Shown here piece by piece: positions 35,398-44,790 of a stretch of DNA of 64,000 bases. Source of the stretch: CAWFKW01 sp963816535. GTDB lineage: Bacteria; Bacteroidota; Ignavibacteria; Tepidaquicellales; OLB5. Location: positions 1 to 64,000 of the forward strand of contig CAWFKW010000008.1 of NCBI GenBank assembly GCA_963816535.1, read 5' to 3'. The notes under the pieces are model-generated. The model searched no databases. It had not been told where the DNA came from and was given only the letters and a program-made list of their open reading frames with translations. The translations under genes were made by a program, and so were the position numbers. The first letter of the stretch is position 1; each line of letters begins with the position of its first letter.

Positions 35398-36294
35398 GTC
35401 CAAAGGCCTGGCTACCATTATCCCGGTCTTTTTGGGATCTTCAGAAATATAATCTTCAAGCTGATCCTGTGAAATTATCACCTGTTTTTTTATTGATGAA
35501 GCATGCATAAAATATGTGCCGCCGTCATCGCCTTTATAAACATAGCCCGTGTGAGTCACGTCCAAACCCTCGATCTTGGTTGTTGTAGCAATTATGTCTC
35601 CGCTTTGAAGCGAATCATAGACCTTGTGAATAGAGTTTTTGGGGATGTAATAGTAATATCTAGAGTTGATTGCCTCTTCTGCCGATTTTATCCCGTCCAG
35701 ATTTGACTTATCGCTCAGCTGTTTATACGATTTCACGTGAGAAGTCATAAAATCTATCTTCTTGTCGTACGAAACCCCGCCAATATCGGCTGTTATGTTC
35801 TTGACGATTCCTTTATCTTCGTTATTGTATATCCAGTCGCAGAAATAGTGCAATCGGCTTGCATATCCGTCCAAAACGCCGTCTCTGTACCTGATCTTCT
35901 CCAGTTCTTTCTTATAATCGTCAAATGTAGTTGTCCCCTTTTTAACACATCTGGCAAATGTGAGGCAGTTTTCAACAAATGTAACGCAGTCAAGCCCGGT
36001 AAGATCTATTACAAGGTTTTCATCCATTGACTTATCCAGCGTTCCGGCGACATAGTCAGTTCCAATAAATGACTTCCCTACATCGGCAATTACCTCGCCA
36101 ATAGGCTTATCTTTAAGGCCCGCATCAATGAACAATTTGAATTTCTTTTTGCAGATAACCTCGTCATAATCATCAAAGAAAACAGGCGTACTATTAAGAT
36201 TAACCCCTTTTGTTAATCCATATATAGATATAGCAGATATAGCCGATGTTTTAAAGAAATTTCTGCGGGATAGTTTTTTGTTAATCATTGTCAA
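35392..36294 (-). CDS. DUF1460 family exported protein (NlpC/P60-like)
   Basis: 300 residues. A twin-arginine-like signal LSRRNFFKTSAISAISIYGL opens the protein. The core has FIGTDYVAGTLD, then DLTGLDCVTFVENCLTFAR with the likely catalytic Cys, then YASRLHYFCDWIYNN and GDIIATTTKIEGLDVTHTGYV with His. This is the DUF1460 (PF07313) pattern, structurally papain-like amidases acting on peptidoglycan fragments. It follows dnaB by 9 bp. Confidence 0.88.
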   Translation of the reverse strand: MTMINKKLSRRNFFKTSAISAISIYGLTKGVNLNSTPVFFDDYDEVICKKKFKLFIDAGLKDKPIGEVIADVGKSFIGTDYVAGTLDKSMDENLVIDLTGLDCVTFVENCLTFARCVKKGTTTFDDYKKELEKIRYRDGVLDGYASRLHYFCDWIYNNEDKGIVKNITADIGGVSYDKKIDFMTSHVKSYKQLSDKSNLDGIKSAEEAINSRYYYYIPKNSIHKVYDSLQSGDIIATTTKIEGLDVTHTGYVYKGDDGGTYFMHASSIKKQVIISQDQLEDYISEDPKKTGIMVARPLDV

Positions 36295-36303
36295 CCAGAT
36301 TGT

Positions 36304-37758
36304 TTAAAATGGAGTTTCCTGCGGTGAATAATACGCTGGGACATCTTCTTTCGCCCTCTTTACAAACATGGCATAGTTATTTATGAATGTCAGCTTAACT
36401 TCGCCAATCGGACCATTTCTTTGCTTGCCGATGATTACTTCTGCAAGTCCCTGCACATCATTAAATTTGGGGTCATCTTTGCTCATATATACTTCCGGTC
36501 GGTTTATAAATAATACCACGTCCGCATCCTGCTCTATGGCGCCTGATTCCCTTAAATCTGATAGCTGCGGCCGTTTTTCCTTGCCTGCGCGGTCTTCTAC
36601 CTTTCTGCTAAGCTGCGATAGAGCTACAACAGGGATATCGAGTTCCTTTGATAATTGCTTCAAACCCCTTGTAATATATGCTATTTCCAGATGCCTGTCC
36701 AGATTTCTGATATGAGAAACCTCCATTAGCTGAAGATAATCTACCATTACCATGTCAATATTATACTGTGCCTTCATCCTTCTTGACTTTGAGCGGAGCT
36801 CCAACAAACTTAAAGGGGATGAATCATCGATGATTATGTTAATTTTGTTGTTCATCAGCTTTGGAGTAGCTTTGGCGATTTTGGACCAATCGCTCTCCGG
36901 CAGCCTGCCTGTTTTCAGCTTTGAGATGTCCACTTTTGATTCGAGGCAAATAAACCTTAAGGCAAGTTCTTTATTCGACATTTCGATCGAGAAAATTCCG
37001 ACATTCTTATCATGCTCAACCGCCGCATTGCGGGCAATATTCAACGCAAGAGCGGATTTCCCGTGAGAGGGCCTTCCGGCTATGATTATAAGTTCTGATT
37101 TCTGAAAACCGCCGGTTAAAGCGTCAAGTTCATCATATCCCGAGGGAACCCCAAAGACTGTCGCTCCTTTTTCATGACGTTCATGAATCGACTCGACGTA
37201 TTCCATTGTTTCACGAACCTCATCCCTTATATGAGCGTAATTTTTCTTTTGAAGATGGTTCGTAATTTCCAGGATATCCTGCTGCGCCTTATCCAGCAGG
37301 TTTTCGGTATTCATAGTCGGGTCGTAGGAGGATTCATTGATTGTATATGTAAGAAGTATAAGCTCTCTTTTGATCCATGTTTCAAGTATCTTATTCGCAG
37401 AGAATAAGATGCTTTCCTGAGATGAAAAGGCTGTAGATAGTTCAGCTAAGTAATAAGGCCCTCCCACTGCGTCCAGTTCGCCGCGCGATTTCATTTCTTC
37501 CGTCAAAGTAATAAGGTCGACAGGCTCATTCCTGTCCCTCAGGTCAGAAATAGCCTTAAATATCAGCGCGTTTGAGTTAACATAAAAATGCTTTGGTTTT
37601 AGAATAGTAACAACTGAATCGATCAATGAATTGTCAATTATCATTCCTCCAAGCACGTTCATCTCCAGTTCCTTACTGTGCGGCGGAACTTTCCCCGCGT
37701 ACAGAACTTCTTCGGGAACAGTTTTTACATCATTGCCGTTGTTTCTTGATCGGGCCAA
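36304..37758 (-). CDS. dnaB: Replicative DNA helicase DnaB
   Basis: 484 residues. N-terminal domain (PPHSKELEMNVLGGMIID), linker helix, then the RecA-like motor: Walker A IIAGRPSHGKSALAL, Walker B DMVMVDYLQLM, and ALSQLSRKVEDR with the H4/arginine-finger motif. Full length. Ends a six-gene run with CoA, repair and nucleotide genes (coaBC, udg, rpoZ, gmk). Confidence 0.97.
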   Translation of the reverse strand: MARSRNNGNDVKTVPEEVLYAGKVPPHSKELEMNVLGGMIIDNSLIDSVVTILKPKHFYVNSNALIFKAISDLRDRNEPVDLITLTEEMKSRGELDAVGGPYYLAELSTAFSSQESILFSANKILETWIKRELILLTYTINESSYDPTMNTENLLDKAQQDILEITNHLQKKNYAHIRDEVRETMEYVESIHERHEKGATVFGVPSGYDELDALTGGFQKSELIIIAGRPSHGKSALALNIARNAAVEHDKNVGIFSIEMSNKELALRFICLESKVDISKLKTGRLPESDWSKIAKATPKLMNNKINIIIDDSSPLSLLELRSKSRRMKAQYNIDMVMVDYLQLMEVSHIRNLDRHLEIAYITRGLKQLSKELDIPVVALSQLSRKVEDRAGKEKRPQLSDLRESGAIEQDADVVLFINRPEVYMSKDDPKFNDVQGLAEVIIGKQRNGPIGEVKLTFINNYAMFVKRAKEDVPAYYSPQETPF

Positions 37759-37760
37759 TA

Positions 37761-38570
37761 TTATTTTTTACCTTCTTTCAACTCTTCGTATAATGCTTTA
37801 AATTGCTTCATGTCATCCCAGGTTGGACGTTTCCACTGCGGATTGCGCAGCAGCGCCGCCGGATGGAATGTTATCATCACATTGTATCCTTTGTAGTCAT
37901 GAACCCTTCCGCGCAGCTTATTAAGAGGTTCTTTTGTCTTAAGAAGCGATTCAGCGGCTACCCTGCCTAATAATAATATTAATTTTGGTTTTATTAAACC
38001 TAATTGTTTTTCTAAATACGGCCTGCACTTCTCAACTTCTTCAGGCAAGGGATTCCTGTTACCAGGGGGACGGCATTTCAGGATGTTACAGATAAACACT
38101 TCTTCGCGCTTAAATCCTGTAGCTTCAATGATTTTGTTCAGCAGCTGCCCTGCCCTTCCCACAAAAGGCTCCCCTTTTGCGTCTTCATCGGCTCCCGGGG
38201 CTTCGCCGATAAGTACAATATCAGCGTTTGGATTTCCAACGCCAAATACAAATTTTGTCCGCGTTTGACCTAATGCGCACTTTTGGCAATTGCAGATCAG
38301 CTGATTCAACTGCTCTAATGATTCGGCAAATTCCCATTCTTCCTGAACATGTGTGATGTTTCCGAAAAGGTCCACTTCAACGCCCGGCCTCTTTGTGATA
38401 ATAGATGTCTCGGAAGAGCTTTTGGCTTTTTCTGTAATATTTTCGGTGGTGTTTACCAGGGTTTTCGAATTTGCAGCGCTGATGTAAAGTGTATTTTTGT
38501 AAAATCTGTCAATATTTTCCAAATAATCCTTAAATTCTTCGATGATATTTTCAAAGCTTTCATCCGCCAA
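37761..38570 (-). CDS. Uracil-DNA glycosylase, family 4-like
   Basis: 269 residues. ICNCQKCALGQTRTKFVFG holds two Fe-S cysteines, LIGEAPGADEDAKGEPFVGRAGQLLNKII is the UDG motif 1, CNILKCRPPGNRNPLPEE the second cysteine pair and MITFHPAALLRNP motif 3. The N-terminal ~80 residues are an added Ser/Thr/Lys-rich segment, sometimes seen in phage SPO1 DNA-polymerase-like annotations. Removes uracil from DNA. Two bp separate it from dnaB. Confidence 0.93.
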   Translation of the reverse strand: MADESFENIIEEFKDYLENIDRFYKNTLYISAANSKTLVNTTENITEKAKSSSETSIITKRPGVEVDLFGNITHVQEEWEFAESLEQLNQLICNCQKCALGQTRTKFVFGVGNPNADIVLIGEAPGADEDAKGEPFVGRAGQLLNKIIEATGFKREEVFICNILKCRPPGNRNPLPEEVEKCRPYLEKQLGLIKPKLILLLGRVAAESLLKTKEPLNKLRGRVHDYKGYNVMITFHPAALLRNPQWKRPTWDDMKQFKALYEELKEGKK

Positions 38571-38572
38571 CT

Positions 38573-39784
38573 CTATTCACCTATCTTATCGAGTATTTTA
38601 AGCGCAAGCTCAAATTTACTCATTTTTTCCAGGTTTATTACGTTGCGGTTTTTATCAATCAGCGTTGCAACATTGGTATCGCCGCCGAATCCGGCGCCTT
38701 CCTTCAGGGGGTTATTAACAACTATCAGGTCCAGGTTTTTACGCATAAGCTTATCGATGGCCGATTCGTTTTCATTTTTCGTTTCCAGTGCAAATCCGAT
38801 AAGCTTAAATCCGGACTTATTCCTGCCGAGATGCTCAAGAATATCAACTGTTTTTTGAGTCTCAATATCAAGCCGGCTTTCAGTCTTCTTTATTTTCCCA
38901 GATTTCTTTTCCACAGGCTTGTAATCTGCCACTGCAGCCGACATTATAACGCAATCTTTCCCCGGAAGCTCGCTCTTTACCGCCTGAAACATTTCATCTG
39001 ATGTCTGGACATTTATCCTCTTAACGTTCTTAGGCGTTTCCAGCGAGGTGGGCCCTGCAACAAGAGTTACATTAGCTCCGCGGAGCGAGGCTGCCCTCGC
39101 AATTTGAAAGCCCATCTTGCCGCTCGAGTAATTCCCGATAAATCTAACATCGTCAATCGGCTCGTATGTCGGTCCGGCAGTTACCAGGAAGTTTTTATTC
39201 AGCAAATCATTGCGCATTCCCTTAAGAGTTTCGTCCGTATATTTTATTATTGTTTCCGGTTCCGGCATGCGTCCCTTTCCAATAAGTCCGCTCGCAAGCT
39301 CTCCTGATTCGGGTTCCATCACCCAATAACCCCGCTCACGCAATTTTGAAATATTAGCCGAAGTAGCTTCGTTCAGAAGCATATCTTCATCCATCGATGG
39401 GGCTATGACTACAGGGCATCTTGCCGCAAGCAGTGTCGCGGTCAGGTAATTATCGCTTGCGCCGTTAACTATTTTTGAAATCGTGTTTGCAGTTGCGGGG
39501 GCTACCACTATTATATCCGCCCAAATACCCGAATATATGTGCCATGTTTTGGTTTCGACTCTTTCGGTTGATTCTTCGCTGACTTTTGGGAAGATGTTTA
39601 TAAGTACTTCGTTTCCGGATAGAGCAGATAAAGCCAACGGTGAGACAAAATTAAGGGCAGAAGGTGTCATTAAGACTTTCACTTCCGCCCCGGATTTCTT
39701 AAATAATCTGACTAACTCGCAGGTCTTATATGCCGCTATACCCCCGGAAATTCCTACAATTATTTTCTTTCCTTCCAAAGACAT
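38573..39784 (-). CDS. coaBC: Bifunctional phosphopantothenoylcysteine decarboxylase / phosphopantothenate-cysteine ligase
   Basis: 403 residues. CoaC half: KIIVGISGGIAAYKTCELVRLF, VVAPATANTISKI and the PSMDEDML active-site loop. CoaB half from about residue 190: NFLVTAGPTYEPIDDVRFIGNYSSGKMG, AAVADYKP and KLIGFALETKNE. Makes 4'-phosphopantetheine from the product of CoaX (7.6 kb). Confidence 0.97.
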   Translation of the reverse strand: MSLEGKKIIVGISGGIAAYKTCELVRLFKKSGAEVKVLMTPSALNFVSPLALSALSGNEVLINIFPKVSEESTERVETKTWHIYSGIWADIIVVAPATANTISKIVNGASDNYLTATLLAARCPVVIAPSMDEDMLLNEATSANISKLRERGYWVMEPESGELASGLIGKGRMPEPETIIKYTDETLKGMRNDLLNKNFLVTAGPTYEPIDDVRFIGNYSSGKMGFQIARAASLRGANVTLVAGPTSLETPKNVKRINVQTSDEMFQAVKSELPGKDCVIMSAAVADYKPVEKKSGKIKKTESRLDIETQKTVDILEHLGRNKSGFKLIGFALETKNENESAIDKLMRKNLDLIVVNNPLKEGAGFGGDTNVATLIDKNRNVINLEKMSKFELALKILDKIGE

Positions 39785-39807
39785 TGGCGGCTTACCTGTT
39801 TGAATTT

Positions 39808-40104
39808 TTAATCTAAATCATCTGTCCTGATTCTGAACTCAAGTTCATCGTTCAGCAATTCCCTGATGCCGACTTCAGTCGGTTTATCGCGTTTCTCGAA
39901 ATCAAGACTGATGTTCATCTTGTCTTTACTGACAATATTCTCATCTTCTTCATCTTTCTGCATCAGCGGCTCAAGCCTTTGATTGTACTCAAGCTTTTGC
40001 TCTTCATTTATCTGCCTTGCTCTTTTGGCGGAAACTATGATAGCTTCATACAGATTTCCTGCCTTTGATTCAAGCTCGGTAATTTCGATTGGTTTAATTG
40101 CCAT
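39808..40104 (-). CDS. rpoZ: RNA polymerase omega subunit-like protein
   Basis: 98 residues. The helix-rich start KPIEITELESKAGNLYEAIIVSAKRARQINEEQK fits the Bacteroidota-type omega pattern (NxYeAivvaakRArqI), and the location between gmk and coaBC is the standard rpoZ locus. The acidic C-terminus is divergent, so identity leans on context. Confidence 0.8.
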   Translation of the reverse strand: MAIKPIEITELESKAGNLYEAIIVSAKRARQINEEQKLEYNQRLEPLMQKDEEDENIVSKDKMNISLDFEKRDKPTEVGIRELLNDELEFRIRTDDLD

Positions 40105-40105
40105 T

Positions 40106-40669
40106 TTATTTTTTTGCTTTATATTTATTTATTATTTCTTCAATTTCTCTGACCGCTTTTTCCAGCCCGCCCGGCTCCGAGCTGTTTTCAATAACATGGT
40201 CGAACTTATTTTTTAATCCTATTTCAAACTCTATTCTGTTTGCCCTGTTCTTTATCTCTTCTTCTGATTCTGTATTACGTTTCTTTAATCTATCCGCAAG
40301 TTCATCTTTTGGCACATTGATAAAGAAAATTACCGATTGAGGGTAAAGCCGTTTTATCGAAAGAGCTCCCTTAACGTCAACATCCAAAATCAGGTCGTGC
40401 TCGCCATACAGGTTCTTTTCAATTTCCTTCTTCAGCGTCCCATAATAATTGCCGAAGAACTCTTCCCATTCAACAAATTCGTCGTTTTTAATCTTCTCCT
40501 GAAACTCCTCTTTCGGGATGAAGTAATAGTCCTTTCCATCGGTTTCGTTGCGCCTTCTTTTGCGGGTAGTTGCTGATACTGAAAATCTGAAATCGGGAAA
40601 AATCTTAAAAATTTCCCTTATTATTGTTGTTTTCCCCGCTCCGCTTGGCGCTGCAATTACAAAAATCAT
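40106..40669 (-). CDS. gmk: Guanylate kinase
   Basis: 187 residues. P-loop IFVIAAPSGAGKTTIIREI, then FSVSATTRKRRRNETDGKDYYFI, EWEEFFGNYYGT and DLILDVDVKGALSIK, the full GMP-kinase pattern. Phosphorylates GMP to GDP. One base separates its stop from the rpoZ start. Confidence 0.97.
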   Translation of the reverse strand: MIFVIAAPSGAGKTTIIREIFKIFPDFRFSVSATTRKRRRNETDGKDYYFIPKEEFQEKIKNDEFVEWEEFFGNYYGTLKKEIEKNLYGEHDLILDVDVKGALSIKRLYPQSVIFFINVPKDELADRLKKRNTESEEEIKNRANRIEFEIGLKNKFDHVIENSSEPGGLEKAVREIEEIINKYKAKK

Positions 40670-40773
40670 CTGTGCAAACTTAAATATCGCGATTTTTATA
40701 CTAAGTTAAAAGGGCGTTTTAATTCATCGTTCGGATTGTCCGGTAAGCCGTCTGCGGACCCAATGGGAAGCGG

Positions 40774-41652
40774 TTATTCTACATTGGCAAGCTGTTCTTT
40801 GATCTTTTCAAGCTCTTCTTTCATTTCCACGACATTCTGCGAGATAGATGAATTGTTCGATTTCGAAGCAATAGTGTTGATTTCCCTGTTTATTTCCTGC
40901 ACAAGGAAGTTAAGCCTTCTGCCGGAAAGCTCCTTATCCTTCACGTTCTTTTTGAAATACTCAATATGCGACTTCCCTCTTACGACCTCTTCGGTTATGT
41001 CCATCCTGTCGCTTATCATTGTAATTTCATATTCTAGCCTGTTGGGGTCTATCTGAACTGTACCGTCAAGCAAGCTATTGACCTTATCCAGAAGCCTTTG
41101 TTTTGTTTCTTTTATGTTTTTGGCTGATTGTTTTACTATTGTATCCAGCGTTTTAGACATGAAATTTATCCTGCCTAAGATGTCTTTTTCAAGCGTGTTA
41201 CCTTCGCTCTTTTTCATCCTGCAAAGGTCGTTCAGCGCAACAACCATGATCTTCTTAACTTCTTCCCACTTTTCATCAAGATCATCCGATTCTTCCGGCT
41301 TGAAGATCTCTGAGAACTTCAGCACATGTTCCAGCTTAATTTCTTCCTTAATGCCGGTTGCCTTTTTTATCTGGCTGAGCAATTTGAAGTATTCCTTAAC
41401 TATTTCCGGCTGAATCTGTAAATTAGCCGCCTGATTTGAATTCTTATCAAGACTTACCGTAACAGTAACTTTGCCCCTTGAGATTTTTTGGTTGACAAGC
41501 TCCTTTATTTCTGCTTCCCTGTCGCTGAAGATCATGGGAACCCTTGAATTTACCTCGAGGTACTTGCTGTTGATGCTTCTAAGCTCAACGCTGATATTCA
41601 TTTTCTTTATGACTTTGGAAGCTCTTCCAAAGCCTGTCATGCTTACTATCAT
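40774..41652 (-). CDS. yicC: YicC family endoribonuclease-like protein
   Basis: 292 residues. SMTGFGRASKVIKKMNISVELRSINSKYLEVNSRVP at the N-terminus and the C-terminal DRMDITEEVVRGKSHIEYFKK ... GRRLNFLVQEINREINTIASKSNN are invariant YicC marks. In Escherichia coli YicC is an RNase acting on a small RNA. Typically located next to gmk, as here. Confidence 0.95.
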   Translation of the reverse strand: MIVSMTGFGRASKVIKKMNISVELRSINSKYLEVNSRVPMIFSDREAEIKELVNQKISRGKVTVTVSLDKNSNQAANLQIQPEIVKEYFKLLSQIKKATGIKEEIKLEHVLKFSEIFKPEESDDLDEKWEEVKKIMVVALNDLCRMKKSEGNTLEKDILGRINFMSKTLDTIVKQSAKNIKETKQRLLDKVNSLLDGTVQIDPNRLEYEITMISDRMDITEEVVRGKSHIEYFKKNVKDKELSGRRLNFLVQEINREINTIASKSNNSSISQNVVEMKEELEKIKEQLANVE

Positions 41653-42494
41653 TAGTCTTTGTTTTTTTTATGGTCCACGTTAAATAGACTGACTTCTATT
41701 TTCAAATAATGTTTATATAACTGCTCCGTCAGGTAATCGAAGGCATCTTCTACTGAATTTGCCATATGGAATAGTTCCAGGTCGCTTTTGGCAATGAGCC
41801 TCCTTTTTGCCAGTTCGGGGAAATTCAGTATCTTGCCCCAGTAATCTTTGTCGTAAATAACTATAGGCATTTTCTTTCTTATCTTCCCCGTTTGAACCAG
41901 CGTCATAATTTCAAACAGCTCATCCAGCGTTCCGAATCCTCCGGGCATAATTACAAGGGCCTTCGCCAGATATGCAAACCAGAACTTTCTCATGAAGAAA
42001 TAGTGGAATTCAAAATTAAGATCCTTCGATATGTAGGGGTTTGGGTTTTGTTCGAACGGTAAGCTTATATTAAGCCCTATAGACTTTCCGCCGGCTTTTT
42101 TTGCGCCTAAGTTCGATGCTTCCATTATGCCGGGACCGCCGCCGGAGCAAATAACAAACCTGCGGTGGGTATTTTCTAGTCCAAGCGACCATTTCGTAAG
42201 CTTTGATGATAATTCAACTGCATCGTCATAATATTTTGACATTTCAAGATCTATCAGCGCATCTGCCAGCTTTCCGCCTGATTTCTTCTTTCCTTTTAAC
42301 GACTTAACCCTCTTCTTCGCATCTTTGCCTGAAACTATCCGCGCAGAACCGAAGAAAACTATCGTATCTTTAATTTTAGCGTGCCTGAACCTGCTTTGAG
42401 GTTCAAGGAACTCAGATAGAATTCTGACAGGCCTTGCATCGGCGCTGTATAAAAACTCGGGGTCATCGTATGCTTTCTTTATGTTGTTTGACAT
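41652..42494 (-). CDS. LOG family protein (TIGR00730-like)
   Basis: 280 residues. CSGGGPGIMEASNLGAKKAGGKSIGLNI and MPGGFGTLDELFEIMTLVQTGKI are the two Rossmann motifs of the lysine-decarboxylase-like/LOG fold, which cleave nucleoside monophosphates to base and ribose phosphate. There is a ~90-residue N-terminal extension. One-base overlap with yicC. Confidence 0.92.
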   Translation of the reverse strand: MSNNIKKAYDDPEFLYSADARPVRILSEFLEPQSRFRHAKIKDTIVFFGSARIVSGKDAKKRVKSLKGKKKSGGKLADALIDLEMSKYYDDAVELSSKLTKWSLGLENTHRRFVICSGGGPGIMEASNLGAKKAGGKSIGLNISLPFEQNPNPYISKDLNFEFHYFFMRKFWFAYLAKALVIMPGGFGTLDELFEIMTLVQTGKIRKKMPIVIYDKDYWGKILNFPELAKRRLIAKSDLELFHMANSVEDAFDYLTEQLYKHYLKIEVSLFNVDHKKNKD

Positions 42495-42497
42495 ATT

Positions 42498-43226
42498 TTA
42501 GTGTCCTAAGAGCCTGCCGCCTTCAACGGCTATGACCTGCCCTGTTAGATATTCGCAATTGATAATGAACTTAACCGCTTCTATTATGTCTTCTGATTTA
42601 CCGTATTTTTTCAATGGAATTTTCCCCGGTGCGATTTTAGAAGGAGTCCCCCCTTCTTCTCCCTGAACAATAATTGTGCCCGGCGCAATCGCATTAACCC
42701 GGATTTGCGGGGCTAATTTTTTTGCCAGTAAATAGGTTAATTTTATGACTGCCGTTTTAGAAATACTGTAAGGCATTAATCCCGTCCAATTCTGGAGTCC
42801 GCCTAAAGAAGCCATGTTAATAACGAGCGGATTCATAGATTTCCTGAGATACTTCAAAGCGTATTGCGTCACAAATAACGGGGCTCTTAAATTTACCGAT
42901 ATTGTATCGTTAAACAGTTCAGGACTTATATCTTCAAAATCAATCTTCTTTATAACTCCTGAGTTGTTTACCAATATATCAATTTTCCGGAAATCAGCGC
43001 CGATCCTGTTAACTGTTTTTTTTACCTGCGGCAGGTTTCTTAAATCGCATTTGTATAATTTATATTTGACGCCAAGCGATTTGAATATCTGATTTGTTTT
43101 AAGGAGTTCCGCTTTTGAAGCGGAATTGTAGATTAGCGCAAGTTTGTAACCTTCCTTTGCCAGGAAAAGAGCTATTTGTCTTCCGAGACGATGCGCCCCG
43201 CCGGTAATTAATGCGACTTTATTCAA
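42498..43226 (-). CDS. SDR-family oxidoreductase (pteridine reductase-like)
   Basis: 242 residues. ALITGGAHRLGRQIALFLAKEGYKLALIY (NAD(P)-binding), DILVNNSGVIK, and the active site S in NMASLGG with Y and K in PYSISKTAV. The GGAHRLG variant of the nucleotide motif is common in pteridine-reductase/FolM-like members. Starts 17 bp before the tRNA copy that marks the left edge of the mobile element. Confidence 0.9.
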   Translation of the reverse strand: MNKVALITGGAHRLGRQIALFLAKEGYKLALIYNSASKAELLKTNQIFKSLGVKYKLYKCDLRNLPQVKKTVNRIGADFRKIDILVNNSGVIKKIDFEDISPELFNDTISVNLRAPLFVTQYALKYLRKSMNPLVINMASLGGLQNWTGLMPYSISKTAVIKLTYLLAKKLAPQIRVNAIAPGTIIVQGEEGGTPSKIAPGKIPLKKYGKSEDIIEAVKFIINCEYLTGQVIAVEGGRLLGH

Positions 43227-43245
43227 CTATTTAGATTGATTTTTG

Positions 43246-43319
43246 TACTCACGGCAGGAGTCGAACCTGCGACCTGCGGTTTAGGAAACCGACGCTCTAT
43301 CCAACTGAGCTACGTGGGC
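43246..43319 (-). tRNA. tRNA-Arg(CCT) copy at the left end of the element
   Basis: 74 nt: D-arm AGCTCAGTTGGATAGAGC, anticodon loop TTCCTAA (CCT), T-arm GCAGGTTCGACTCCTGC, no encoded CCA. It is identical to the copy at 62218-62291 except for one base: its third nucleotide is C, opposite A70, which breaks an acceptor-stem pair that the right copy keeps. It is therefore probably an attachment-site duplicate rather than the working gene. The base next to it in the 75-bp repeat is shared too (43245). Confidence 0.8.
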
Positions 43320-43381
43320 AGTTAAAATTAACTGTAAATTAGACTTTTTGGGCTTCACATCCAACCGGATTTGAAACAAAA

Positions 43382-43417
43382 GTGTGAACTTTGGTATGAA
43401 CTCCGGTATGAACTTCA
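43382..43417 (+). repeat. Three 12-bp direct repeats inside the left end
   Basis: GTGTGAACTTTG, GTATGAACTCCG, GTATGAACTTCA in exact 12-bp register, 63 bp inside the left tRNA copy. The same word and period occur at the right end (62141-62176). Likely recombinase arm or excisionase sites. The rest of the 439-bp gap (43320-43758) is A/T-rich; apart from a small inverted repeat (GCAATTC/GAATTGC near 43550-43580) nothing else is seen. Confidence 0.7.
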
Positions 43418-43758
43418 TTTGTGCTGCAATGTTGATTGATTAGGGTAAATTACGAAATTTATGAAGGTAATTCAATGTAAAACGTAGAAATTTTCAAAAA
43501 TCCCTTATTGCATTAACGTGAAAACGTATTCCCCCCGATACCAAGCGAAGCAATTCCACTTTAAAGAATTGCGAAGCGCTTTTGATTTTGGGTTTATGGT
43601 TTTGTTAATCCTTATTTACATTGGGCTATTAATTATGTTCCTTGATAATTAATTTTACTTAATTATTGTCACTTATTGTAGTGCATGATTGAGAACTACG
43701 TCTTGGTTTCAACGAGCATTAGTTCTAAATCTAGCTGCTAAAAATTAATATATTTATC

Positions 43759-44523
43759 ATGAATAATTATAAAATTATACAGTGCTTAGATAATCTCAAC
43801 GATTTCGACGCTGAAAAATACAATAAACTGTCATTGGGTGTTGATATTGATTTTTCAGACACAAATATTCTCGATGGACAATGGAAAACATTGGTGGGTA
43901 TTTACAAAAAGAAACTAAAGAATTTCAATCAAATTATTTCTATACATGGGACAGCATTTGATGTAAATCCAGGTAGTCCAGATAAAAAAGTAGTTCGTTT
44001 GACCGTGCAGAGGTATCAACATTGTATTAGAATTGCAAAAATGTTAAATGCTTCCTTTGTGGTTTTTCATAGTCAAATAAACCCGTGGATAACCGATTTG
44101 AAAATTCAGGAAAAGAAAATGAATCGGCAGATAGATTTTTGGCACGAAATTGTTAATGAAATTGGTAATAATAAGCTCACCGTTTTGGTTGAAAATGTTT
44201 ATGAATCTGATCCTGCATTGCTCTCACTTCTAATAGAAAAAATAAATTCTCCAAAAATTAAAATCTGCATGGATGTTGGTCATATATTGTTTTCATCTAA
44301 AGATACAATTGGCAATTGGTGTAAAGAACTAAATAAAAGTATTAAACTCATCCACTTACACTGGAATAATGGGTCAATGGACGCACATCAAACACCGGGA
44401 AGACCATTCCTGAAAACTTTAAAACCAATTTTGCGAAAATTTAAACTTGATTCTGTTGTAGCGCTCGAATATAAAATCGAAAATATAGAAAAGGAGCTTA
44501 AGAAGTTGAAAATCCTAGGTTGA
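43759..44523 (+). CDS. Xylose-isomerase-like TIM-barrel protein
   Basis: 254 residues; the only rightward gene of the element. LSLGVDIDF, IISIHGTAFDVNPGS, ASFVVFHSQINPW, LTVLVENVYESDP, KICMDVGHILFS, LIHLHWNNGSMDAHQTPGRP and VVALEYK form the strand-end pattern of the AP-endonuclease-2/sugar-isomerase barrel, with the metal-binding His, Glu and Asp residues (H, E in VENV, D in CMDVGH, H in HLHW). It may be a sugar isomerase/epimerase or a DNA-repair nuclease relative; its cargo role is unknown. Confidence 0.75.
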   Translation: MNNYKIIQCLDNLNDFDAEKYNKLSLGVDIDFSDTNILDGQWKTLVGIYKKKLKNFNQIISIHGTAFDVNPGSPDKKVVRLTVQRYQHCIRIAKMLNASFVVFHSQINPWITDLKIQEKKMNRQIDFWHEIVNEIGNNKLTVLVENVYESDPALLSLLIEKINSPKIKICMDVGHILFSSKDTIGNWCKELNKSIKLIHLHWNNGSMDAHQTPGRPFLKTLKPILRKFKLDSVVALEYKIENIEKELKKLKILG

Positions 44524-44562
44524 AACAAAAATCATAATATTGACGCATTTAAAAGGATTTTT

Positions 44563-44790
44563 TCATTGCTCTATCCATTCTGTTAATGCAGTTTCTTTTG
44601 ATAAATTGATGTCCTTTATAGCACGACACCAATGCGGAATATTATCGAAATTGGTCGTATTGTAAATCGATAATCTTGTATTTTCATCAAAAACTACTTC
44701 TGCTTGCCTTGCTTGTTTAATACCTGACAACAAAAAAGATAATTCCTGCCCTATTGTCTTTGTAAATATCTCACGCAGACCGGATTGCAT
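44563..44790 (-). CDS. Small unknown protein of the element (last of the leftward operon)
   Basis: 75 residues, no recognised domain. It overlaps the end of the preceding gene by 20 bp, as expected in a compact phage-like operon. A start inside the neighbour and lack of a clear ribosome site lower confidence. Confidence 0.45.
   Translation of the reverse strand: MQSGLREIFTKTIGQELSFLLSGIKQARQAEVVFDENTRLSIYNTTNFDNIPHWCRAIKDINLSKETALTEWIEQ

Noticed and set aside
43700..43720. Short tmRNA-like word (TTGGTTTCAACGAG) in the element's left end
   Set aside because: No tag frame, no matching 3' end and no acceptor pairing nearby; probably coincidence.
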